A stretch of DNA of 8,120 nt, taken from assembly GCA_003535335.1 (NCBI GenBank), contig DOHJ01000171.1:8510-16629 (forward strand), in the 5' to 3' direction. A program made the translations under genes and the position numbers. Numbering within the stretch: position 1 is the stretch's first letter; the number at the start of each line of letters is the position of its first letter. The stretch is from Paracoccaceae bacterium. Its GTDB lineage: Bacteria > Pseudomonadota > Alphaproteobacteria > Rhodobacterales > Rhodobacteraceae. This document shows positions 1 to 5,580 of this stretch, piece after piece. The notes beneath the pieces are model-generated. The model was not told the DNA's origin. It did not search any database and saw nothing but the letters and a program-made list of their open reading frames with translations.

Positions 1-112
1 GTTGTTGCTTTATTCCATATATGCTGCATTTTGTTTCTTGTATGTTCACGGGGTTGGGCATTGTGGCTTGCCCTAATCGTCATATAAAGCAGGGTTTTTT
101 GAAAAAATAATA
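1..112. other. AT-rich intergenic DNA, no gene seen
   Basis: No open reading frame, tRNA or rRNA signature is visible here on either strand. Two small structures can be seen. One is a short inverted repeat, GGGCA (56-60) with TGCCC (69-73), that is not followed directly by a T run. The other is the symmetric run TTTTTT-G-AAAAAA (95-107). That run sits just upstream of the candidate -35 element and could act as an UP-like or bent A-tract element. A second, weaker -10-like hexamer, TATAAA (83-88), has only a poor -35 partner (TTGTGG, 61-66). The upstream neighbour gene lies outside the window. Confidence 0.6.
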
Positions 113-142
113 TTGACTACCATGAATTCCCATGGCAAACAT
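113..142 (+). promoter_or_regulatory. Candidate promoter of the leader RNA and dcw operon
   Basis: A good -35 hexamer, TTGACT, lies at 113-118. The -10 is degenerate: CAAACA at 136-141 (17-base spacer) or AAACAT at 137-142 (18-base spacer). A strong TTGAC with a weak -10 is common in Rhodobacteraceae. Transcription would start near 148-150, giving a leader of about 275 nt to mraZ and about 230 nt to the terminator. That is close to my memory of the long mraZ leader and the ~206 nt UpsM RNA of R. sphaeroides. A T6-G-A6 run lies directly upstream. Alternatives are TTGAAA (99-104) with ATGAAT (122-127), and TATAAA at 83-88. The start site is inferred. Confidence 0.45.
118..134 (-). promoter_or_regulatory. 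Candidate MraZ operator (10-bp-spaced repeat in promoter spacer)
   Basis: CCATG occurs at 120-124 and again at 130-134, exactly one helical turn apart. Read on the minus strand this is TGGGA (132-128), five bases, then TGGTA (122-118). In E. coli, MraZ binds direct repeats of TGGGN separated by 5 bp upstream of its own gene, so spacing and core agree, with one base off in the second repeat. The same stretch also reads as an inverted repeat, CCATG (120-124) with CATGG (131-135). It fills the spacer between the candidate -35 and -10, where a bound protein would block RNA polymerase. There are only two repeats and they are on the opposite strand, so this is a suggestion. Confidence 0.35.
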
Positions 143-148
143 CATTAC

Positions 149-377
149 AAGATAAAGACGAGCAAAACAAAAAATGGGGCAAATCAAAGAACCCCGAAAA
201 ATAGGCACCTAGTCAGGTTTCATACAGGCCTCGCTTTTATCTAACGAAGAGATCCGGCGCGTGGGCGAGCAGACATCCCCCCAGGTGGCGCGCGCAGCTG
301 GACATACCCCGCATAGCGGGACGATGGCGGCGGGTTCGAGTAGTGGCAGCTAACTCAAACCCGCCGTTTTCCGTTTT
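149..377 (+). ncRNA. upsM: UpsM-like small RNA from the mraZ 5' leader
   Basis: A non-coding leader of about 230 nt runs from the predicted start to a strong intrinsic terminator, 47 nt before mraZ. In Rhodobacter sphaeroides this position is occupied by UpsM, an abundant sRNA formed by partial termination in the long mraZ leader and reported to be processed under stress by RNase E with Hfq. Seen here in order: GGGG (176-179) can pair with CCCC (192-195). AGGC (203-206) with GCCT (228-231) encloses the perfect hairpin ACCT-AGTC-AGGT (207-218). GCGCG (257-261) can pair with CGCGC (291-295), flanking a C6 tract (277-282). CCCGC-ATA-GCGGG forms a hairpin at 308-320, followed by the terminator hairpin. 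The identification rests on position, size and architecture, not alignment. The 5' end is approximate. It could instead be an untranslated attenuator with no trans role. Confidence 0.65.
328..377 (+). terminator. Rho-independent terminator inside the mraZ leader
   Basis: The left arm (328-341) reads CGGCGGGTTCGAGT and the right arm (353-366) ACTCAAACCCGCCG. They pair over 14 positions with one C/A mismatch (337/357), giving nine outer GC-rich pairs and four inner ones around an 11-base loop. GTTTTCCGTTTT follows, so there are two T4 runs (367-370, 374-377) instead of one long U tract. This would favour partial rather than complete termination. It lies between the only good promoter and mraZ, so dcw transcription from that promoter must read through it. 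The stem is not extended on a T-rich flank for the minus strand. Confidence 0.85.
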
Positions 378-424
378 AAGGGGCAAAATTCAATCGGGGG
401 CAAGTAAAGGTAAGGGACTTCATT

Positions 425-931
425 GTGGGTCTAAGTTTTAGAGGCGAATTTGACCAAAAGGTCGACGGTAAGGGGCGTATGTCGATCCCTGCTGATTTTC
501 GTCGCGTGCTTGAAGCCGGTGATCCCGATTTCCCTGAAAAAAGCCCGACGGCGCGCATGGTGGTGCTGTATGGCCCGCATCTGAAAAATTATCTGCAAGC
601 TTATACAATTGATGACATGGTCGAAATCGAGGCCGGAATCCGCGCCCTTCCGCGTGGTTCGGTCGAGCGCAAGCAGGCCAGCCGGATGATTTTGGGCAAG
701 TCGTGGGAAACCGAAGTTGACCGTGACGGGCGCATTGTTTTGCCAAAAGATCGCCGTGCGCAGATTAATCTGGACGGGTTGTCGACCATGGTTGCAATGG
801 GGGATCATTTCGAGATCTGGAATGCGGCCACTTACAGCTCGCAAGAAGCGGCCGAGGCCGAGGCCTATCTGGATCAAATGCCGGAGAATTTTGATCCGAT
901 GTCCTTGTTGGATAATTCAAATGCCGAGTGA
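425..931 (+). CDS. mraZ: Transcriptional regulator MraZ
   Basis: MraZ is a DNA-binding protein of the SpoVT/AbrB fold that forms ring-shaped oligomers and, in E. coli, represses its own dcw operon. The 168 residues contain the two expected half-domains. Each carries the DxxxR motif: D14-G-K-G-R18 followed by MSIPADFRR, and D99-R-D-G-R103 followed by IVLPKDRR. The family signature GDHFEIWN is at 126-133. Length is slightly above E. coli MraZ (152 aa) because of an acidic C-terminal tail. The start is GTG; AAGGGA (412-417) lies 7 nt upstream, and the first conserved residues (FRGEFDQKVDGKGR) begin only five codons in, so no other start fits. It is first in the operon, directly after the leader terminator and 3 nt before rsmH. 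A possible target site lies at 118-134. Confidence 0.96.
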   Translation: MGLSFRGEFDQKVDGKGRMSIPADFRRVLEAGDPDFPEKSPTARMVVLYGPHLKNYLQAYTIDDMVEIEAGIRALPRGSVERKQASRMILGKSWETEVDRDGRIVLPKDRRAQINLDGLSTMVAMGDHFEIWNAATYSSQEAAEAEAYLDQMPENFDPMSLLDNSNAE

Positions 932-934
932 TCC

Positions 935-1936
935 ATGACGACGATTTCTGCCTCCCCCCCATCGCATATTCCCGTTTTATTGCAACCGCTTCTTGAGGCG
1001 GTTTCGCCAGTTTCAGGCCTTTGGCTGGATGGTACATTCGGCGCAGGCGGCTATGCGCGCGGATTGCTGGATGCAGGTGCCGATCAGGTGATCGGGGTCG
1101 ATCGTGATCCGCTGGCTTTTGAAATGGCTGCGGATTGGGCGGCCGATTATGGTGACCGGTTGCGGCTGGTTGAAGGCACATTTGGCAAGCTTGATACCTA
1201 CAGCGATGTTTTGCTTGATGGTGTGGTGCTGGATCTGGGCGTTAGTTCGATGCAGCTGGATCGTGCTGATCGGGGCTTTTCATTTCTTAAGGACGGACCG
1301 CTGGATATGCGCATGGCCCAAACCGGCCAATCCGCGGCGGATTTGGTGAATTCGGCCAGCGTTGCCGAGCTGGCGGATATTATTTTTCAATACGGCGAAG
1401 AACGCGCCTCGCGTAAAATTGCCACGGCCATTGTTGCGGCGCGCCAAGTGTCAAAATTTGAAACCACGCTGCAATTGGCGGCTGTGGTTGAGGACTGTTT
1501 GCCGCGTAAAAATCCGGCTCACAGTCACCCTGCAACGCGCACGTTTCAGGCTATCAGGATTGCGGTTAACAATGAATTCGGCGAGCTTTTGGCCGGATTG
1601 CAGGCGGCTGAACGGGCCTTGAAGCCGGGTGGAAAACTGGCTGTGGTTACGTTTCATTCGCTTGAGGATCGCGTGGTAAAACGTTATTTTTCCGCCCGCT
1701 CTGGCGGGGCCGGTAATGCCAACAGGTATGCGCCGCAAGCCGTTGAAGAAAAACCACAATTCAGGTTAATAAAACGCGGCTCAACCAGCGCGGACAAGGC
1801 CGAGCTGGCACAAAACACCCGCGCCAGAAGCGCAAGGTTGCGGGTGGCGCATCGCACGGAACACGCTTCGGGAAAAATGCCCCACAGCGGTCTGGGGATG
1901 CCAAAGTTATCATTAGGAGAGTTTTTGGATGCGTAG
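935..1936 (+). CDS. rsmH: 16S rRNA (cytosine1402-N4)-methyltransferase RsmH (MraW)
   Basis: RsmH uses S-adenosylmethionine to methylate N4 of C1402 in the decoding centre of 16S rRNA. With RsmI, which adds the 2'-O-methyl, this gives m4Cm. The 333-residue protein shows the whole family pattern: HIPVLL (11-16), SAM-binding DGTFGAGGY (32-40), VDRDP (55-59), [12 protein letters not shown] (99-110), GPLDMRM (121-127), the long signature [16 protein letters not shown] (199-214), [10 protein letters not shown] (237-246) and the C-terminal [10 protein letters not shown] (294-303). E. coli RsmH is 313 aa, so this is full length. It starts with ATG three bases after the mraZ stop and has only a weak Shine-Dalgarno, which suggests coupling to mraZ. 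Its 3' end overlaps ftsL by 8 nt. A run of seven C (954-960) lies in codons 7-9. Confidence 0.97.
   Translation: MTTISASPPSHIPVLLQPLLEAVSPVSGLWLDGTFGAGGYARGLLDAGADQVIGVDRDPLAFEMAADWAADYGDRLRLVEGTFGKLDTYSDVLLDGVVLDLGVSSMQLDRADRGFSFLKDGPLDMRMAQTGQSAADLVNSASVAELADIIFQYGEERASRKIATAIVAARQVSKFETTLQLAAVVEDCLPRKNPAHSHPATRTFQAIRIAVNNEFGELLAGLQAAERALKPGGKLAVVTFHSLEDRVVKRYFSARSGGAGNANRYAPQAVEEKPQFRLIKRGSTSADKAELAQNTRARSARLRVAHRTEHASGKMPHSGLGMPKLSLGEFLDA
1915..1920 (+). promoter_or_regulatory. Ribosome binding site of ftsL
   Basis: AGGAGA inside the last codons of rsmH is the best Shine-Dalgarno in the window. It lies 8 nt before the ATG at 1929 and so fixes the ftsL start, even though that start overlaps the rsmH stop by 8 nt. 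Confidence 0.8.
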
Positions 1937-2288
1937 CTTTTTTTATGTGGTCGCGGCTTTGGCCGTAATTGGTTTGGCATTTTGGTCTTATCAGGAAAAT
2001 TACAAAACCCGTGCATCCCTAAAGGTGGTTTCAAAAATCCAGCAGCAAATCGGGCAAGCCCGTGAAACGCTGACTGTGTTAAAGGCTGAATGGGCCTATT
2101 TGAACCGGCCGGAACGCCTGCGAGAGCTGGCCGAGATTAATTTTGACCATCTGGGCCTGCTGCCGCTGTCGCCCGAACAATTTGGTAGAATAGACCAAGT
2201 TACATTTTCAACCCCTGATAGCGGACCCGGGCTTGGCCCTGTCACCGGACCTGTCAACGTGTCTGCAAAGCTGGAGCAAGGCCAATGA
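1929..2288 (+). CDS. ftsL: Cell division protein FtsL
   Basis: FtsL is a small single-pass inner-membrane protein. With FtsB and FtsQ it scaffolds the divisome and helps activate the FtsW-FtsI septal peptidoglycan synthase. The 119 residues show a very short cytoplasmic end, a hydrophobic segment at about 4-20 ([17 protein letters not shown]), then a periplasmic helix with heptad-like character (about 30-75). The conserved [15 protein letters not shown] (54-68) is typical of alphaproteobacterial FtsL. The tail (95-119) is rich in G, P and S and looks disordered. Sequence conservation in FtsL is low, so the call leans on topology, this motif and the fixed position between rsmH and ftsI. AGGAGA (1915-1920) supports the start. 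The stop overlaps ftsI as ATGA. Confidence 0.92.
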   Translation: MRSFFYVVAALAVIGLAFWSYQENYKTRASLKVVSKIQQQIGQARETLTVLKAEWAYLNRPERLRELAEINFDHLGLLPLSPEQFGRIDQVTFSTPDSGPGLGPVTGPVNVSAKLEQGQ

Positions 2289-4066
2289 TCCGCACCCCGT
2301 TACGCCCGCTGGCCCAGATTTTGAAAGCCCGTGAAAAAGGCGACAACCCTGATCTGATCGAGCGCGAAAATATTCGCCAGCGCCACGAAATCATGCGTGA
2401 CAAATCGCGTTTGCGTGCCGAAGGTCGTTTGCTGGTTCTGGGCGGGCTGTTTTTTTGTGCGTTTTCGGTGATTGGCGTGCGTATGGGCAGCCTTGCAGCC
2501 AGCAATCCGGTCGAGCCACGCGCCGTGGTGACCGGGGCCAGCATTACCGCTAGCCGTGCGGATATTATTGATCGAAACGGTAAAATTCTGGCCACAAATC
2601 TGGCCACCCACGCGCTTTATGCCCAGCCGCCAATCATGATCGAGAAAGACCATGCCGCAGAAAAGCTGGTCGAGATTTTCCCTGATCTTGAGGTGGCTAA
2701 ATTAAAGCATCAGTTCAGCAGTGGCCGGAAATTTATCTGGATCAAGAAAAAGATCAGCCCCGAACAAATGCAGGCCGTGCATGACATTGGTGAGCCGGGC
2801 CTGTTGTTTGGCCAGCGTGAAATGCGGCTGTATCCAAACGGAAATCTTGCGGCCCATATTCTGGGCGGGGCATCCTTTGGGCGTGAAGGCGTGCATTCGG
2901 CCGAGGTGATCGGCGTTGCGGGCATTGAAAAGGTTTATGATGATTTTCTGCGCGATCCGGCGCTGGATGGCAAGCCGTTGCAATTGTCGATTGATTTAAC
3001 CGTTCAGGCCGCCGCGCGCGAAGTTTTATGGGGCGGAATGAAATTGATGAATGCCAAAGGTGCGTCCGCGGTTCTGATGGATATTCACAGCGGCGAGATT
3101 GTCTCGATGCTAAGCTTGCCTGATTTTGACCCCAACAAGCGTCCGCAGGTGTTGACCAAAGGCGATGCCGGCGACAGCCCGTTGTTTAACCGCGCGGTGC
3201 AGGGGGTTTACGAGCTGGGATCGGTGTTTAAAATATTTACCGCTGCACAGGCGCTTGAACTGGGTTTGGTCAACCCGTCAACCATGATCAAAACCAAAGG
3301 CCCGTTGCGCTGGGGTAAACATAAAATCCGTGATTTTCGTAATTACGGCCCCCGTTTGTCGATGACTGATGTGATTGTTAAATCCTCAAATATCGGCACC
3401 GCAAATGTAGCGAAAAAAATTGGCGTAAAGCGGCACAAAGAATTTATGCGCAAACTGGGTTTGCTTGAGGCAACACCGGTGGAATTGCTGGAAGCACCCG
3501 GCGCAAAACCTTTGTTGCCGCCTAACTGGTCGGAAATATCGACCATGACAATTTCCTACGGCCACGGTCTGTCAACCAGCCCGCTGCATTTGGCGGCGGC
3601 CTATTCTTCGGTTTTAAATGGCGGCACACGGGTCAAACCGACCCTGTTGCGCCAAAATGGCCCCCTGAAAGGGGATCGTGTGGTTTCGATGCGCACGTCG
3701 GCCCAAGCCAGATCAATGCTGCGTCAGGTTGTGTCGCGCGGCACGGCATCATTTGGCCAGGTTAAGGGGTATGCGGTGGGCGGCAAAACCGGCACTGCCG
3801 ATAAACCCAAGCCGAGCGGCGGGTATTACAAAGAAAAAGTCATCGCCACGTTCGCTTCGGTTTTTCCGGCGCATGATCCTAAATATGTGCTGATTGTGAC
3901 GCTGGACGAGCCGGTCGAGACCTCGGGCAAAAAGCCGCGCCGCACCGCAGGCTGGACGGCCGTTCCGGTGGCGGCTGAAATGATCCGGCGCATTGCGCCC
4001 TTGCTCGGGATGCGACCAGAGCTTGAGCCTGTGCAGCCAACTGGGGTAACACTCACCAGTCAGTAG
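2285..4066 (+). CDS. ftsI: Septal peptidoglycan transpeptidase FtsI (PBP3)
   Basis: FtsI is the class B penicillin-binding protein that cross-links peptidoglycan at the division septum, working with the glycosyltransferase FtsW; it is a beta-lactam target. The 593 residues run as a charged cytoplasmic N-terminus (1-46), a transmembrane helix (about 47-66), the periplasmic pedestal domain (about 80-240, with DIIDRNGKILATNL at 93-106 and the GVAGIEKVYDDFL region near 210-222) and the transpeptidase domain (about 255-575). Catalytic motifs are intact: SxxK as S313-V-F-K316 in YELGSVFKIF, SxN as S367-S-N369, and KTGT at 501-504. No PASTA domain is present. The ATG overlaps the ftsL stop by four bases, with GGAG (2273-2276) 8 nt upstream. 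Length is normal for the group and nothing looks broken. Confidence 0.97.
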   Translation: MIRTPLRPLAQILKAREKGDNPDLIERENIRQRHEIMRDKSRLRAEGRLLVLGGLFFCAFSVIGVRMGSLAASNPVEPRAVVTGASITASRADIIDRNGKILATNLATHALYAQPPIMIEKDHAAEKLVEIFPDLEVAKLKHQFSSGRKFIWIKKKISPEQMQAVHDIGEPGLLFGQREMRLYPNGNLAAHILGGASFGREGVHSAEVIGVAGIEKVYDDFLRDPALDGKPLQLSIDLTVQAAAREVLWGGMKLMNAKGASAVLMDIHSGEIVSMLSLPDFDPNKRPQVLTKGDAGDSPLFNRAVQGVYELGSVFKIFTAAQALELGLVNPSTMIKTKGPLRWGKHKIRDFRNYGPRLSMTDVIVKSSNIGTANVAKKIGVKRHKEFMRKLGLLEATPVELLEAPGAKPLLPPNWSEISTMTISYGHGLSTSPLHLAAAYSSVLNGGTRVKPTLLRQNGPLKGDRVVSMRTSAQARSMLRQVVSRGTASFGQVKGYAVGGKTGTADKPKPSGGYYKEKVIATFASVFPAHDPKYVLIVTLDEPVETSGKKPRRTAGWTAVPVAAEMIRRIAPLLGMRPELEPVQPTGVTLTSQ

Positions 4067-4079
4067 AATCAGATGTAAC

Positions 4080-4090
4080 GGGGGGCAAAA
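4080..4090 (+). promoter_or_regulatory. Unusual G6 ribosome binding site of murE
   Basis: The only Shine-Dalgarno-like sequence before murE is a run of six G (4080-4085), four bases from the ATG. It is pure G rather than AGGAG, and the spacing is short. The ten bases GGGGCAAAAT (4082-4091), which run into the start codon, occur identically at 380-389 just after the leader terminator. The G run is complementary to the C6 tract (277-282) of the leader RNA. Confidence 0.5.
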
Positions 4091-5580
4091 TGTCAAATCA
4101 GGTAGGCAGTAAAACACTGGCCGAATTGGGCTTGCGCGCAATTGGTGGCCAAGAGGCTGAAATCACAGGTCTTTGTGTCGACAGCCGATTGGTCAAACCG
4201 GGCAATCTATTTGCGGCATTTGCCGGCATGCGGGTGCATGGCGGTGAATATATCAAATACGCCTTGCGCATGGATGCCGGCGCAATTTTAACCGACAAGG
4301 CCGGCGCAGAACTTGCCAAAGACGAAATCGCTGCCGCCAAAGTGGCGTTAATTATAACCGAAGATCCGCGTCAGGTGCTGGCCTACACAGCTGCGCTGTG
4401 GTTTGGTGCGCAGCCCGAATTTATTGTGGCCGTCACCGGCACCAACGGCAAAACATCCGTGGCCAGTTTTGTGCGCCAGATCTGGACGGCAATGGGCATC
4501 ACCGCGGCCAATCTGGGCACCACCGGCGTTGAAGGCGCGTTTGAGGCCCCGTTAACCCACACCACCCCCGAAGCGATCGGTTTGCACAGCCTTTTGGCGC
4601 AAATGACCGAGGCCGGCGTGACCCACCTTGCGATGGAGGCTTCGTCTCACGGGCTGGACCAGTGCCGTCTGGACGGGGTTAGCCTGACGGCGGCCGCATT
4701 TACCAATCTTAGTCAGGACCATCTGGATTACCACAACGGCATGAAAGCCTATTTCGAGGCCAAGGCCGGCCTGTTTTCGCGCGTGTTGCCATCCGAGGCC
4801 ACGGCGGTAATCAACACGCTGGATTTTTACGGCGATGATATGATCAAGGTGGTCAAGGATCGTGGTCAGAAACTGATTATGATGGGCACGCATCACCAGT
4901 GCCATTTGCGCATTACCGGTCACAGGCTGGACAATAGCGGTCAGGACATCCGCTTTGAATGGCTGGGTCAGCCGCATCAGGCCCGCATTGATCTGATTGG
5001 CGCTTTTCAGGTGCAAAATGCCCTGATGGCTGCCGGTCTGGTGATTTCCTGCGGGGCTGATCCGCAAGAAGTATTCGACAGCCTGCACGAATTGGTCACC
5101 GTGCGTGGCCGTATGCAGCTGGCCGCAACCCGCAGCAACGGGGCGGCGGTTTATGTTGATTTTGCCCACACGCCCGAAGCGGTCAAGGTTGCGCTGCAAG
5201 CCATGCGCCCGCATGTGATGGGCCGGTTGATTGTGGTGCTGGGGGCCGGTGGTGATCGGGATCCGGGAAAGCGCGGCTTGATGGGCAAGGCGGCGGCGGC
5301 CAATGCGGATCTGGTCTTTGTTACCGATGATAATCCGCGCTCTGAAGATCCGGCCAGCATTCGCGCCATGGTGATGCAGGGCTGCCCCGAGGCAACCGAA
5401 GTTTCTGATCGGGCCGAAGCAATTTTGCGCGGGGTTGATGCCTTGCAGCCCGGAGATGCGCTGCTGATTGTCGGCAAGGGCCATGAAACCGGGCAAATCA
5501 TTGGTGACGATGTGCTGCCTTTTGATGATGCGGAACAGGCAAGCGTTGCGGTTGGCGCACTCGAGGGGCGTTTGACGTGA
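4090..5580 (+). CDS. murE: UDP-MurNAc-L-Ala-D-Glu:meso-diaminopimelate ligase MurE
   Basis: MurE is the cytoplasmic ATP-dependent ligase that adds the third stem-peptide residue to UDP-MurNAc-L-Ala-D-Glu. The 496 residues show the three Mur ligase domains: the UDP-substrate domain (about 1-105), the central ATPase with P-loop GTNGKTS (117-123), HTTPE (157-161), EASSHGLDQ (183-191) and TNLSQDHLDYH (205-215), and the C-terminal domain from about 338. K225 matches the position of the carbamylated lysine. DNPR (414-417, in DDNPRSEDP) is the motif that selects meso-diaminopimelate, whereas lysine-adding enzymes carry a different sequence there. So meso-DAP peptidoglycan is predicted. It starts 23 nt after ftsI, with a G6 run (4080-4085) just before the ATG as an unusual Shine-Dalgarno. 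Its stop overlaps murF by 4 nt. Confidence 0.97.
   Translation: MSNQVGSKTLAELGLRAIGGQEAEITGLCVDSRLVKPGNLFAAFAGMRVHGGEYIKYALRMDAGAILTDKAGAELAKDEIAAAKVALIITEDPRQVLAYTAALWFGAQPEFIVAVTGTNGKTSVASFVRQIWTAMGITAANLGTTGVEGAFEAPLTHTTPEAIGLHSLLAQMTEAGVTHLAMEASSHGLDQCRLDGVSLTAAAFTNLSQDHLDYHNGMKAYFEAKAGLFSRVLPSEATAVINTLDFYGDDMIKVVKDRGQKLIMMGTHHQCHLRITGHRLDNSGQDIRFEWLGQPHQARIDLIGAFQVQNALMAAGLVISCGADPQEVFDSLHELVTVRGRMQLAATRSNGAAVYVDFAHTPEAVKVALQAMRPHVMGRLIVVLGAGGDRDPGKRGLMGKAAAANADLVFVTDDNPRSEDPASIRAMVMQGCPEATEVSDRAEAILRGVDALQPGDALLIVGKGHETGQIIGDDVLPFDDAEQASVAVGALEGRLT

Noticed and set aside
48..68. GGGGTTGGGC...TGGCT as an MraZ box
   Set aside because: The TGGGC (55-59) and TGGCT (64-68) units are 9 bp apart, not 10, and lie upstream of the best promoter.
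56..73. GGGCA/TGCCC inverted repeat as a terminator of an upstream gene
   Set aside because: The stem is only five base pairs and the nearest T run is more than 20 bases away, so it is too weak to call.
149..377. RNase P RNA, tmRNA or a metabolite riboswitch in the leader
   Set aside because: I could not find the conserved 5' or 3' core motifs of RNase P RNA, a tRNA-like end, or a known riboswitch core. Position and terminator fit UpsM better.
1..424. CtrA binding site (TTAA-N7-TTAA) or CcrM site (GANTC) in the promoter region
   Set aside because: Only isolated TTAA sequence is present (376-379) and no GANTC was found in 1-424, so there is no sign of direct cell-cycle control by these factors here.
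431..877. 148-codon minus-strand frame opposite mraZ
   Set aside because: No domain, no ribosome binding site that stands out, and fully shadowed by a convincing MraZ.
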